From: Cunninghamia lanceolata
Lineage: Eukaryota > Streptophyta > Pinopsida > Cupressales > Cupressaceae
Assembly: GCA_027924645.1 (NCBI GenBank)
Contig: BSBN01000860.1
Coordinates: 1,550,001-1,614,000, forward strand
Direction of reading: 5' to 3'
DNA: 64,000 bases
Shown here piece after piece: positions 45,627 to 57,905 of the stretch. Under the pieces are notes generated by a model, which was not told the DNA's origin, made no database searches, and saw nothing but the letters and a program-made list of their open reading frames with translations. Both the position numbers and the translations under genes were made by a program. The first letter of the stretch is position 1. Every line of letters begins with the position of its first letter.

Positions 45627-46233
45627 ATTTTTTTTAGTTTTCAGTAGCAGCAGTTCATTTTTTCTAGCAGTTCATTGTTATTTTGCAGAGATTCCTTCTA
45701 TTTTCAATACAATTAGGGGTTCATCTATTCAAATTCAGGTGTCTTGTTTCATTTTGAGTGATTTGATAAAGGATTTTCTATGTTTTTCTTTGAAACCTTT
45801 TAATTCTTCTGTTCATTTTGATTGAATGCAAGTATACGAAGTACAAATTTCATTACAAGTCGTAGATTACGCAAGTTCTTTCATGCTTTTCTGTGAAACA
45901 CTTTTATGGTAAAATTTATCAGTTTGAGTTGTATGAATAGATTTGTTGAAGGGTAATTGTGAATCATATTGCAGATTTAAGTTAAAATATTGGTGCATCA
46001 CCCCCTTTAGGGTAGATTTTTCAATTCAATTTTTAGTTTATACAGTATTCTTCTATCTCTTTTCTTCATCAAGATGCAGATCCAAAGGGGCATTTTAAAG
46101 GGAGCCAGCTCTTCCTGAGGTCCATTCTTGAAACAGACAAACCCACAGTGTGAGAATGTTCCCATGTTGCACGGGATTGCCAAGCTTGTAAAGGCTTAGC
46201 ATTCAAGGCGCAATCCTTCGTGACAATAGTTTT

Positions 46234-46251
46234 TGGCACGCCCGGTGAGAC
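46234..46251 (+). other. Primer-site-like motif
   Basis: TGGCACGCCCGGTGAGAC, preceded by TTTT and by GTGACA (ending 46225), resembles the primer-site region of several plant gypsy elements. The tRNA is not assigned. Confidence 0.45.
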
Positions 46252-46685
46252 TCTTAACTGAAGTTCAAGCCACTTAAACACAATTTTTCTTTGTTTTTTT
46301 GGTATGCACAACAGAGTTTCAGCATTTTGAGGTGAAAGCAGCATACCTGGCGACTCAATTCTGTGATTTTCAAATAGGTCTAGTGCAGATTATGATAATC
46401 TTTATATCAAAATATTGTTGATATTAGGTGTGTATATCAGTAAGATCTACCTTTGAAGGAAAAATCTACACACATCTAGCAACTATGAGCTCAAATCTAC
46501 TAGTTTCAAGGTGGACAAAATGCTGGTATGTTCTTAAGTTTTGATAAAAAAAATAGTTTTGATTATTCTAATTTTAGGTATTTCAATGAGTTTCTAGCTT
46601 ATGTAAATATTGGAAAATGTATCCATTTCATGGAGAAAAGCTTCATCATGCTCCATTTCATGAAGCAGCTATTAGAGTACCCTCC

Positions 46686-48046
46686 TGATGAGTGCCAAGC
46701 TACACCCATGAAATACCTCTTTTTACCTCTCTTTTTCTCCTTCCTAATTCCATTTTTCCTAATGTTTGCACTCAAATAAGCTAGCAAGATCATTCTAGTT
46801 AATGATTAATTGAGATAGATTACTTAAGATCATAATTTCTAATTGAGTGACTAATGTGCATGGAATTGATGGAAAAATGCAGAAACTTCTCTATTTTTGA
46901 ATCAACAGGTGTAGATGCCAGGAACAACAATTTTGTGCATCTCCCGAGATAGTCTTCAATGATCTCCGGAGACAATACCAGAACACCACGACACCACAAG
47001 TTTTGAAGGAAAGAGAAAAGCCTCTCCGGAGCTCGACAGGAGTCTGGAGCATCTCCGGAGCTAAATAAAGAAGTCACAATGGTATCTCTGGAGCTACAGA
47101 CATATCTCTGGAGCTGTAGACAGGGACAGATATCTTCGGCACCTCCTGAGAGCAGGACATATTTCCAACATAAGCTACCGATCAGGCACTATCAGTAGTG
47201 GTCATAATACCCCTCATTTCACTCAAATCATCACCTAAGTGGTGAAGGGTCATCTTTAGTTAACTGCTGGAGTTTTTATCTTTTTAAAGTTTTTGCATGA
47301 GTTACGGATAGAACTGATTCTATATCCATATTTTCAGGGCCTCGCTGCCCAAATGTATTAAGACTCAAACTTAGGATTCTAAGTGGACTTTTGTTCCACT
47401 CAGTCTACTTTTATTGCATGATTATTTTTCCATAGTTAGACAGTTAGTGTAATAAAGAGATGGATGTCATCTCATGGAAGAACTGGTAAATAAGATAAGT
47501 GATATGTCATCACTCATTTTCATATATACATATAGAAATGGCAAAAGAAATATACAATGATTGAATTATTCTGATTCTCGGTAATCTCAATTTTTCTCTG
47601 ATATCAATATTTTTCATGAATGCAAAGTGAATGGAATTGGACTAGATTTAGTTGTGATCTTCTTTTGTGTTGATTCCCTACTGTAGCCTCCAGTCCCAAG
47701 GGTGTGGAGCAAGGGCCCACTCTCACCACCAAGGCAGAAGGTTAGTACCACTATTTTGTTACTTTAGATTTTGCTGTGAAAAGTATTTACTGATTTTGAT
47801 AGATAGATGCATGTTACTATTTTTTAAGATTGCTTTAAGTAATTTCTTGCTTAATTATATTTTCAACATTCCTCAAATTCATTCAGTAAGTAGACAGACT
47901 AATTTCTTTAAGTTGGTAGAAGTTACTAAGATTAGCTAGGAACTGGTAACTGTAGAATCCTTAATTGCAGACAACTGAGGACACAACCCCTAGATTTTTG
48001 ATATCTGAAATATGATTAAATGATGAGGTGCAATGACACCTTGTCA
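46686..48046 (+). repeat. 5' LTR of the Athila-like element
   Basis: 1361 bp. Between 46930 and 47150 it carries a cluster of CTCCGGAG palindromes and one-base variants. TTGTTGATTCCC... then the 18-base GGAGCAAGGGCCCACTCT word follows at 47706-47723. Confidence 0.94.
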
Positions 48047-48050
48047 TTTT

Positions 48051-48068
48051 TGGTGCCATTGCCAGGGA
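48051..48068 (+). other. Primer-binding site, Asp tRNA type
   Basis: TGGTGCCATTGCCAGGGA differs from TGGCGCCGTTGCCGGGGA by three transitions at CpG sites; four bases after the LTR end. Confidence 0.8.
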
Positions 48069-48122
48069 TGTATTATTTTAATTAGGGAAACTTAGTTAAA
48101 ATAGTTTTTAGGATAGATTTGT

Positions 48123-49754
48123 ATGGTTAGAACTAGAGATCCAAAAGGAAGATATATAAAACAGACACCCCATCAACAAGCCATAGGGGAAAGCAGTGGG
48201 GTGGCACAAGATCTTGTTGGAGAGAGAAACCTAGAACCTATTTTGGAAACTGCACCTCAAATCAATAATCCCTTAGATTCTCCAAATCTTCCACTTGTCG
48301 ATTATATCCTGGAATTACAACAAAAGTTTCAGGCAGATCCTTTGATAGAACCTAATTTCCTAGAACCTCAGGGAGAAGAACCAGTACTAAACATGAATAA
48401 TGATAATCATGAAGAAGAGGAAAATCAGGCTCCAAGAACCTTCTCATATCCTATTGTTTTGGCTACTGGAGACAATGCTCCTATGAAGAATATCTCACCA
48501 GCACACTTGCCAAATTTTAGAGGACTTTCTTCTAAGGATCCAGATCAGTTTTTGTTTGAATTCAAAGTAGTCTATCAAACTTATGATTATGAATCAGATA
48601 ACCAAAAACTCAAACTATTCCCTTCAACCCTAAAAGATTCTACGATGAGATGGTTTATGGGTTTACCCCAGAATTCTATCCATTCTTGGGATCAAATGGA
48701 AACATAATTTTTGGGAAAGTATCAAGATTACTATAGATCCAGTAATAAAAATGAAGAATTGTTTAAAATTAGGTAGGGGGAGGAAGAGACCTTAGAGGAC
48801 TATGTGGATAGGTTTAATTTTGCTTTGAGAAGGTATGGCAACCCAATAGATCACTCCTTGGCTAGAACCCTGTTTGTAAAAGGATTGGATAAAGAATCAA
48901 AATAGGCACTAGATATAATGGGAAAAGGAAATATCAACAAAATGGATATACCTACTATAGAAGAACTCTACAGGAACTATTCTAGAACCCAAGATGGAAT
49001 GAGGTCATCCAAAACTTTTAAAGGGAAAAATGAAATAGGATAGTTAACGGAAGAGATTGCAAATCTAAAAATAGATAGTCTAGTCCAGTTAAATACCACA
49101 TTAGATGGGATTCAAGCAAAAACTAGAACAGCTGATCAAAATAGAGCAACTGAACCACTCTCCATCTATTGTCCTAGGTGTAGAAACAAACATCTATTGA
49201 GAGAATGCCCTTTGGACAAATCAGAGATTTGTCAGATATGTGATAGGAAACATCCTACCAGTCAATGTAGTCAACTTCTAGCCTTGAAAAGATTGAGTAA
49301 GAAGAATGTTGTAATGGAAGAAGAATTGAACTATGTGGGACAAAAACAAGCTGGGAATTTCCTTTATAATCAGTATCCAAACCAGCCTTCTTACAGGGGT
49401 CCTTCTAATTGGGGAAATAATCAGTGGAATCCAACTTGGCATGGGCCTCAAAATAATCCTCTTTGGGGACAGCAGAATTGGCAAAACCAAAATTGGCAAA
49501 ATCAGCCTTGGGGAAATCAACAATGGCCACCATAGTTTGGATCACAGAACATGCAACCTCAATGGGGTTCTCAACAGGGATATAATCAAAAATACCAAGG
49601 ACAACCTAGATGTTTCCAACCTCAACAACAAGCTTTACTAACTGGACCCTCCAACACACAAGGTCAATCACAAAATGAACCAGTTAGCCAACCACCTTTA
49701 CCATCTCAGCCTATACCAAACCCACAGAATAAACAGGAGCATCTATTTACATGA
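48123..49754 (+). CDS. Athila-like Gag, one frame with several stops
   Basis: The frame runs from ATG 48123 (MVRTRDPKGRY) to TGA 49752-49754, about 543 codons, without any frame change. Stops cut it at 48705-48707, near 48775, near 48903, near 49041 and at 49533-49535. The N-terminal third is acidic; then NFRGLSSKDPDQFLFEF and DSTMRWFMGLP form a Retrotrans_gag domain. Two adjacent zinc fingers follow: CPRCRNKHLLREC and CQICDRKHPTSQC, spaced CX2CX3HX4C. The C-terminus is rich in Gln, Trp and Asn (QNWQNQNWQNQPW). Gag forms the particle. Most stops are TAG, fitting CAG to TAG change. Confidence 0.88.
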
Positions 49755-50056
49755 CAGAGCAAGAAAATCTAGCTGGAATTAATGCTATATATTCAAATAA
49801 TCTCCAGCTGTGTTCTAGGAAAGCATTCCCAAGACCATCTCCTCCAACTATAGTTGAAGTAATCAATGATGAGGAACCTGAAAATTCATCCACTCAACTC
49901 CCAGAGGAGATTACTAACGAAAAAGTGCTAAAAGAATTACCCTTGGACAACTCCGGAGTTGCCCCTAAAAGTCCAACTCCGAAGAACATTCCTAAACACA
50001 ATTCTAACAATAGCTCCGGAGATGGAAAAACTAGTACCATACCCAGAACAGCTTAA
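49751..50056 (+). CDS. Athila-like pol N-terminus
   Basis: ATG at 49751 overlaps the gag stop as ATGA, so pol is in a different frame from gag. It reads MTEQENLAGINAIYSNNLQL, then an acidic Pro-rich linker (PRPSPPTIVEVINDEEPENS). The frame is lost near 50010, where the true coding switches to the frame of 49959-51527. Such a linker precedes the protease in Athila elements. Confidence 0.6.
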   Translation: MTEQENLAGINAIYSNNLQLCSRKAFPRPSPPTIVEVINDEEPENSSTQLPEEITNEKVLKELPLDNSGVAPKSPTPKNIPKHNSNNSSGDGKTSTIPRTA

Positions 50057-51527
50057 ACAGTATGTTCCCCATAAAAAGATCTTACAAAAACAAGTCCAAA
50101 CCAACCTGGAATCAGAACTTTTACAAGAAATCAAGCAACTAAACATCAAAATTCCTCTTCTCCAAGCAATCAGAGATGTACTAGAACTAAATCAGTTCAT
50201 CAAACAGTATTGTATCAAAACACAGGGTAGGAAGAAAAACTTCCCTTCCATAATATAGGTGGAAGGAAAAGTAGTAGATCTATTGATGGGAGAAATTCTC
50301 TTCCTAAAATATGGAGACCCTGGAAATCCTATCATAACTATTTTCATCTCAGGGGTAGAAATTTTAAATGTTCTGGTTGATCTAGGAGCAGCAATTAATG
50401 TGATGACAGTTCACACAATGAACAAATTAGCTCTATCAGGTATCCAATCCACAACTACAATTCTTCAACTTGCTGACCAGTCAGTAGTTGTTCCAAAAGG
50501 AGTAATCACTGATGTACCAGTTATGATAGAATCATGGGAATTTCTAGTGGACTTCTTGATATTAGAACCTAGAAACCAGAGAAATGCTTATCCACTAATT
50601 TTAGGAAGACCATGGCTGGCTATAGCAGCAGCATCTATTGATTGTCGAACTGGAGATATGGTCATTTCTAATGGGATAGATTTGAAGAAAATATCTTTGT
50701 ATCCTCTAGCTAAACCATCAATACATTATACAGAAAGAGTATGGGTGGATGAACCAGAGAACAATGACAACAGTGCATCAGTAGCTATGGTAACCATCAA
50801 GGAACATCTGGGAGAGTTAGAAGAAGAAATATACTATGATACAACAGAAGACATTACCCATATCCTAATCAATGAGGATGTGATGAAGTTTGCCCAAGAT
50901 TCTAAGAGAGAACTACTTACTTCTTCTCATTGCACCCTTGCAAATATCATTCCTTGTGGAGAAACCTTTTACAGAGATTTAGCCACTTTTCACATGTTGC
51001 TTCCACATTCTTGTCCTCTCAATACCATGACTCCAATGTACAGGTTAACTACATCTATGGATCAAATCACAAAACAAGTCGTTATTTTACCAGGGAAAAC
51101 ACTTAATATCAATACTCAGCTAACAGCAAATCAGGAAGAAAAACTTATCCAACTTCTGATTTCCCATTCAACATCTTTTGCTTGGGAATACCAAGATATG
51201 AAAGGCATAGCTCCTGAGATATGTACCCATCATATATACACTGAGGATATTAAACCTGTCAGACAACCCCAGAGAAGATTGAATCCTACTTTAAAGGACA
51301 TTGTCAAAACTGAAATAGGAAAATTACTTCAAGCAGGGTTTATATATCCAATTTCAAATAGTCAATGGGTTTCACCCCTTGTCATAGTGCCTAAGAAGAA
51401 TGGGAAATGGAGGGTGTGTATTGATTATAGAGAACTCAACAAGGCCACAAAAAGGACTACTTTCCCTTACTATTCATTGACTAAGTGCTGGACAACCTTG
51501 CTGGGAGAAAGTATTTTTCTTTTCTAG
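50010..51527 (+). CDS. Athila-like protease and N-terminal reverse transcriptase
   Basis: After PEMEKLVPYPEQLKQYV the frame passes a TAG (50256-50258) and continues open to 51527. The protease core DLGAAINVM (Asp at residue 41 after that stop; DLGASINVM in relatives) and LILGRPWLAIAAASID form the aspartic protease. From about residue 330 of the open segment, RT starts: QAGFIYPISNSQWVSPLVIV, KKNGKWRVCIDYRELNKATK. A one-base shift in a T-rich run at 51505-51525 ends the frame just before the first catalytic Asp block. It matures particle proteins and begins DNA synthesis. Confidence 0.88.
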
Positions 51528-52480
51528 ATGGATTCAGTGGGTATAATCAAATTCAAGTAGCACCTAAAGACTAGGACAAAACCACCTTCACATGCTCTTG
51601 GGGAACTTTTGCTTACAAAGTTATTCCCTTTGGACTATGCAATGCCCCAGCTACATTTCAAAGACTTGTTTTAGCTATTTTTGCTGAACTAGCTAATGAA
51701 TGCATGGAGGTCTATATGGATGACTTTACTGTGTATGGCGATAATTTTGAAGAAGCTCTCACAAACCTTGAGAAAGTACTAAACTGCTGTGAGAAAAATC
51801 AATTGTCCCTTAGCCATGAAAAGTGCTTTATGATGGTGGAGGAAGGAATTGTTTTGGGATACCACATTTCAGCAAAGGGGATCAAAGTGGATCAGAACAA
51901 GATAGAAGTGATCACATAGTTGCCTTCACCCAAAAATCAGACAGATGTTAGAAGTTTTCTGGGTCATGCAGGCTACTATAGGAGGTTCATAGAAAATTTT
52001 AGCAGAATAGCTACCCCCCTATTTACCCTGCTTAACAAAGACACAGAATTTCTATGGACAGAAGAATGTCAATCAACATTTGAAACCTTGAAAGAGAAGC
52101 TTACTATCACACCAATTTTGAGAGGACCTAATTGGACTTTGCCATTTCACATATAGACTGAAGCTTCAAATGAGTCCATTGGGGCAGTTTTAGGATAAAA
52201 AGAGGAAGGAGAGAGCATGCATGTCATTTATTACATCAGCAAAAACCTTACCTCTACAGAAAGAAATTCACCACAACTAAAAAAGAATTCTTGGCAGTCA
52301 TCTATGCTATAAATAAATTCAGGCATTATATCACTGGATATAAAATATTTGTACACACTGATCATACAGCCATCAAGTACCTAATGAATAAACCAGTAGT
52401 AGGTGCAAGGATCATCAGGTGGTTATTGCTATTGTAGGAATTTGATATTACCATAGTTGATAATCTAGGTAAGTTTAATT
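51528..52480 (+). pseudogene. Athila-like RT palm, thumb and RNase H, broken
   Basis: In the new frame LDGFSGYNQIQVAPKD precedes a TAG, then PFGLCNAPATFQRLV and the active site YMDD (51713-51724) in VYMDDFTVYG. The open piece 51704-51919 ends at TAG before PSPKNQTDVRSFLGHAGYYR (thumb). RNase H starts near TEASNESIGAVLG with TAG and TAA, shifts frame near 52260, and resumes as KKEFLAVIYAINKFRHYITG and IFVHTDHTAIKYLMN. The minus frame 52362-52598 is a shadow. Confidence 0.85.
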
Positions 52481-52710
52481 TGGTTGTTGATTTTTTGTCA
52501 AGATTGCATATAGGAGGAGAAAACCAACTAGTGGAGGACAAGTTCCTAGATGAACATCTTTTTGCTATCTCCTCTACTGTACCTTGGTTTGCTGACATAG
52601 CTAATCTTTTAGCTATAGGCTTGTATCCACCCCATTTTACCTCAAAACAAAAAAAATGTTTGGTTAAAGAAAGTTTATCTTACAAATGGTTTGAATGGTT
52701 TACTATTTAA
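52480..52710 (+). CDS. RNase H to integrase linker segment
   Basis: Open piece starting VVDFLSRL, the conserved end of gypsy RNase H (NxVADxLSR), followed by about 65 residues of linker with SSTVPWFADIANLLA, a typical Athila pattern before integrase. It lies in a different frame from the integrase that overlaps its end, so an indel lies near 52690. Not a separate gene. Confidence 0.7.
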   Translation: MVVDFLSRLHIGGENQLVEDKFLDEHLFAISSTVPWFADIANLLAIGLYPPHFTSKQKKCLVKESLSYKWFEWFTI

Positions 52711-53905
52711 ATGTGGTCCTAATTTCATTCTACGCAGGTGTTTCAAAGTTGATAAGATTTTTGATGTGTTGAGAGCATGTCATGATGAACCATCTGGTGG
52801 CCATTACTCCTTCCACCGGACAGTCCACAAGATCCTCAGAGCTGGTTACTACTGGCCCTCTCTTCATAAAGATACAAAGAAGTATGTGCAGCACTGTGAC
52901 CAATGCCAAAGGATGGGACAACCAACCTTTACCCAGGAGATGCTACTGCATCCTCAAGTCATGATGGAACCATTTAAGCAATGGGGTTTAGACTTTGTGG
53001 GACTAATTTCTCCACCATCATCCGGCAAGGAGTACATTCTAGTATGCGCAGACTATGTTACTAAATGGGCTGAGGTTCAAGCATTACAATTTGTAAGAGA
53101 AGAAAAAGTTGTTGATTTCCTTTACAATAAGATTTTTTTAAGGTTTGGAGCCCCAAGATCAATAGTTTCAGACAAAGGACCTCAGTTTACTTCAGAAGTA
53201 ATCAAAGCATTCACAAATTTATATCAAGTCAAGCACAAAAAATCTTCACCTTACCATCCTCAAGCGAATGGGCAGGTAGAGGTCACTAATAGAGAACTTG
53301 AAAATATTCTGACAAGGACAGTAGAAATGAATAGAAAAGATTGGGCTAACAAATTACCTGAAGTAGTTTGGGCTTACAATACCACTTGGAAGTCCACAAC
53401 AAAGTTCTCACCATATGAATTGGTTTATGGGAAAAAGCCTATTTTATCTATAGAATTTGAACTCCAGACACTTAAAACTGTATTGGATGTTGGTCTACCA
53501 TTGTCTATAGCTCAACATAATAGAATTCTTCAGCTCAATGAGTTGGATGAAATTCAGACAGAGGCCATTCAGTAAACAGAGCTGGTACAATATCAAAAGA
53601 AGCAGTGGCATGACCAACACATCAAAAGGAGGACATTTCAACAAGGTGATTGGGTTCTTCTTTATGATTCCAAATTCAAAGAGTTCAAGGAAAAATTACA
53701 AACTCATTGGATGGGTCCTTATCAACTAAGGGAAGTTTTTGAAAATGGAACAGTATTATTGGAACCTATTGATGGAAGCACAGACACATTCTTAGTAAAT
53801 GGTCACCGAATCAGACTCTATAAACGACCATCTACTAAAGAGGAGTTTCTTAATGATTTGTGTTTTGATATAGGGGATACCTCTTCTGTCACAGTGTTGG
53901 ACTAA
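52691..53905 (+). CDS. Athila-like integrase, one internal stop
   Basis: Inserts the DNA copy. The HHCC finger uses His38, His42, Cys69 and Cys72 (GGHYSFHRT ... HCDQCQR). The catalytic triad is Asp101 (WGLDFVG), Asp161 (SDKGPQF) and Glu197 (ANGQVEVTNRE), with 35 residues between the last two. NTTWKSTTKFSPYELVYGK follows. A TAA at 53573-53575 interrupts; the same frame continues (VLLYDSKFKEF, WMGPYQLREV, LVNGHRIRLY) through the C-terminal DNA-binding region to TAA 53903-53905. No chromodomain. Confidence 0.92.
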
Positions 53906-53914
53906 AAAAAAAGG

Positions 53915-54105
53915 GGAAGGTTGAAAACCAGCAAATGGCGGCCTTCTAAAAAAAATTTTAAAAAAAAGGTTGAAAACCAGTAAATGGCGGCCTTCTGAAA
54001 AAAAAAAAAAAGATGGAAAACCAGTAAATGGTTGTCTTTCTTGACCAAGGGAGTTGAAAACCAACAAATGGCGGTTCCCTTCTTTAGAACAGTTGAAAAC
54101 AATCA
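53915..54105 (+). repeat. Short tandem repeat after pol
   Basis: Four to five units with GGTTGAAAACCAG(C/T)AAATGG and GCGGCCTTCT, separated by A-runs, at about 53919, 53970, 54013, 54052 and 54089. GGTT and AACC within each form a small hairpin. Minus frames over it (53792-54106, 53902-54102) are shadows. Confidence 0.8.
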
Positions 54106-54852
54106 AGCTACGGAGATGATCAGGTGCCGAGAGTTAGTCAAATGTAGCTCCGGCGCTTCCCAAATCAGGAGCACCTCCAATGCTCTATCAATAAAGAAGT
54201 CAATTTCAATAATAGTGGAGGTGACCCACCTCTCCAGGTAATAAAGTGGACACATCACATGATGAGGTCATCATGACTCATCCTCCACTTTATCACAAGA
54301 ATAAAATAAAATCACCACGTATTCATTACAGGGGTATTCACAAAGGCGGCGCTGACGTCACCCAAGGAGAGTGGATTCTCGAACCATTTGGCAAAAATGA
54401 TTGCAGGTTGCATACCAATGGAGTAGTGGGCGTCATCTCAAGCCACCAAAGGCTGCTCATTTGCCACGACACGTGCAGTCTCATAAATGATGCAGCATCT
54501 CTGTCGTGTACATCGCTCCTCATCATTAAAACTAATCCAGGTAATTCTATCTCAACTTAAGCATTAATAGTAACTATCTTGTCTTTCTGTCTTTGGGTGC
54601 CGCCACTATGACACGTCCTCCTGCCATCATTTCCTTCTCCAAATTCGCGCATGCCACCATCTGTGCCTTACTGTCACCCTACCTCCGGAGTGTCCTATCA
54701 GCGTGTTGCATTTATGACTGCCTAGGTACTCTAACTAGTCTGCAGATCTCCCATAAGCCTAAGCTGAGAGACATCCTAACCCTCATTCGAACCTCCAATA
54801 TACCCTGAAGAACAGAGAAAATTGAACAGTCCTCCAGAGCCTATAGAGTCAA
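54106..54852 (+). other. Non-coding spacer between pol and ORF2
   Basis: No domain. Includes words like those of the LTR (CTCCGG, CTCCAGAGC and CTCTGGAGC near 54835-54870). Short frames (54246-54560, 54593-54808) show no similarity to known families. Confidence 0.45.
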
Positions 54853-57800
54853 TTGCACAGTCCTCTGGAGCCTACAGAGTTAAGAAGAAGGGACAAACTA
54901 TGGATAGAAAGGTCAGGAATTAAGCACAGAAGGTGGAATCAATTTAACAATGGGGTAAAGAAGAAGTCTGAACCAAAGAGTGTTGCGGGTCTTCTACAAG
55001 ATGAAGCTGTAGCAAATATTCTAAGAATTGCAGGGTGGCTGGACTTTCTAGAAAAATTTGAAGGGTTTCAGGAAGATGTCGTGGATGAATTCGTCAAGAA
55101 TCTAAGGGACAATCAGATAGCTGTCAGAGGAGTCCAAATCAATCTCTCCTCGGCTACTATCAGTCACATTTCTGGGCTGCCTAAACAAGATGAGAGGTTT
55201 TATCATTTGAAAACCTTATACACTAATTTAATTAAGAATTTCTCTGTTCAAGGTGAACCTGCAATACAACTACATTCAAATAAAAATGAAGTAAAAGGAA
55301 TTCTTAGGTCCACACTTCCAAACCCTTGGCAATTTGTTGCCACCTGGCTAATGAAATACTTCACTTGTGATGGTCAATTCTCTCTAGTTTTAGGACCAAT
55401 CATGAAAATGGTGATTTTTTTAAGACATGGGAATGGACACCATGAATTTAACATAAATATTCCCAATTTCTTATACTCTGCCATCAGGGCAACTGAAAAA
55501 AGATATCAGCAAAATAAGGGTCCCATGAAACACCATGGCCTCATTTTTCTAGTAGTTAGACACCACTTCCTATCTCAGGCTAATGGGGAAGAATTATGGC
55601 AAAACTTTCTTGACCAGAATCCCCAGGACAGAGAATTAGAGATGGCACAGCCAGGAGGTGAGGGTTCCCCTACTCACCAAGAAGAAGAAAATGAGCCTTT
55701 AACCTCCTCCATAGCTGTTCAAATAGGAAGTCCTCACAGGAGGCAACTTCATCTGCAGCCCCTGTTCCTAACAAAAAGAAGAAAGGAAAAGAGATTATAG
55801 AGTCTTCTCCTACACAAACCCCATATATGACTCGATCAATTAGGAGAAAGATGATTCTAACTGAGGAATCTTTCCCTAGGGAATTAACAGGGGAGAGGTC
55901 AGGACAGAAGACAGAAAAAATCTTGGCTGAAGAAACATCTGATGATTCAGATGAGATCCCCCTAGTCATGAAGAGAAAACAAAGAGAAGTTTCCCTAGCA
56001 CCATCTGCTCATCTGGGGTCAAGCCCAATTTCAGAACCATCATGTGCTCTGGAGACAGAACATAGACAAACTCTTACTATTTCCTTAGATTCTGAGGATG
56101 AGAGACTTGCTCCGGAGGCACCTGCCCCACCTCTGCTCTAGAGAAGCAAAAGGAAAAGATAGCTCTCACAGGCTGAGAAAGATACTGCTCTCCTAGCTAA
56201 GGTACTCCTGGGTTTTAGAACATATGAAGATAAGGCTGGGCCTTCATCGGTGCTAGCAGAAGCAGAGGAACCCCAAGAGGACCCTCAGGACAGGCAGTCT
56301 ACAAAAAAAGATGAAACAGGGCAGATGGCCATGGAAAACCCTAATGATCAGCAAATAGCAACAGAAGAAGAAGCAGAAGCAAAAACCTTCTCTCATCCCT
56401 TTGATCAAGAGGATGTTGAAATCCCAAAAGAACAGCAAATGTTAGAAGAAATTGAAAACCTAAAGAGACTACTCTGGGGGGAGAATCTAATTATTACGGA
56501 CCTCAAGAAGGTCAGAATAGAAATAGAAATGGAGCAAAAACAAGTCATTGAAAATCTACAAACAAAACTCTAAAGCAAAGACAAGATCATCCAGGAGAAA
56601 GAAGCAAAATTAGGGGCCCAGGAAATTGAGGTAGTCAAACTATTAGAAGAAAAAGAGAAAGAAGCAGCACAGAGTGTTTCTGAGCTCACCATGGCTAGAG
56701 ACAATAGCCTCACAATAATAGCAGCATTGATTGAGAAAATACATAGCTAGGATAGACAATTAACTTGGGTCAACAACAAACTAGATGACCAAGAGGAATA
56801 TATTCAAGAGTTGGCTAGACCAAGGGCAACCAATGAACAAGAAATCCAAATAGATGCATATGTGGGTCCAATCCCCATTGACATTCTTAAAGCCTTGTTC
56901 CATTGGGAGAAGAAGTGTAGAGAATATGAGGCTTCCAAGCCTATGTTGCAATTACAAAGGGCAGTCACTGCCAAAACAAAAAGAATAGAAACTCTAGAAG
57001 GCAAAATCATTGAAATGGCCTCCCTTTCTTCAGAAATTCTATCCTGTAGGCCTCCAAGTGCTAGCTATTCTATGTTCTTACAAGAAAGAGTCCTGTAGAG
57101 GAAATTCTCTTTAGTCTTGTCTGACCTAGTTGAGAATACAAAGACAGTAGAGGGATTCATGACAGCATATACAAGAAGTAATGATGAAGACAAGAATTTC
57201 CTATGTGAATTATATCTACATGGTTTCTGTGTTAATGATATAACTTTCATTCTTAATCATTTTGTGGGGGAATGCTAGCTTAAAGCATTTATGTCCCTAA
57301 TGAGGAATCAACAGATCTGGAATGAATGAATGGAAGAACATCTCAAGAAAGATATGGAAACAGATCTCTTCATCAGGAAGGAATGTCCCAATCCCAATGC
57401 TTTTAAGACCCAATTAAGGTCCCTTATCTATCACCCTAAGAGTAAGAACAAAATTTTTCCATTTTACCTAAAAAGTTTGCAAGAGTGCTCCATCAATTTT
57501 GGTCTTTTCATGAATAGTTTAGCAAACTCAGTACTTGCCATTGCAAAGAAAAGATGGAATGTTTTGACCTCGGAGCAGAAAATGAGATAGGTGGTCACCC
57601 CTGCAAACTTAAGATTATTTATGAGAAATGCAAAGTTAATATCCAAACTGATGGATAATCATAAGCAGGAATGGATAGGTGGACGGTTCAGGCCCCCTCT
57701 CATAATTGAGCACTCCCTATGTGGACTGAGCAGATAGAAGATGAGAAATTGCAGGACTAGTTGAAGCAGGTTGATCAATATAGAGGCAATGGTAATACCA

Positions 57801-57905
57801 ACCGCACAACTTGGAACACCTATGCACAGGATTACAGCTTGACTGACAAGCTACTTCACTAGAATAAATCCAGATTATGAGAAGCAGGAGGACCTGCCAA
57901 ACCTT
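54853..57905 (+). CDS. Long ORF2 after pol: plant-transposon-type N-terminal domain and coiled coil
   Basis: About 1000 codons in two frames. The first piece (54853-55800; TTG start, so true start uncertain) has a domain like the putative plant transposon protein region of Athila-type elements: AVRGVQINLSSATISHISGL, NPWQFVATWLMKYF, LGPIMKMVIFLRHG. A shift near 55740 leads to the second frame: APVPNKKKKGKEI (possible nuclear signal), a Ser/Glu-rich linker, then heptad-like coiled coil (EQQMLEEIENLKRLL, QEKEAKLGAQEIEVVKLLEE) near 56430-56700, and a C-terminal part to about 57900. Stops at 56139, 56571, 56748, 57096, 57276, 57327 and 57588 break it. No membrane span is seen, unlike an envelope protein. 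Role unknown. Confidence 0.7.

Noticed and set aside
49278..49523. Minus and alternate-frame ORFs over the gag C-terminus
   Set aside because: Shadows of the Gln/Trp-rich gag frame.
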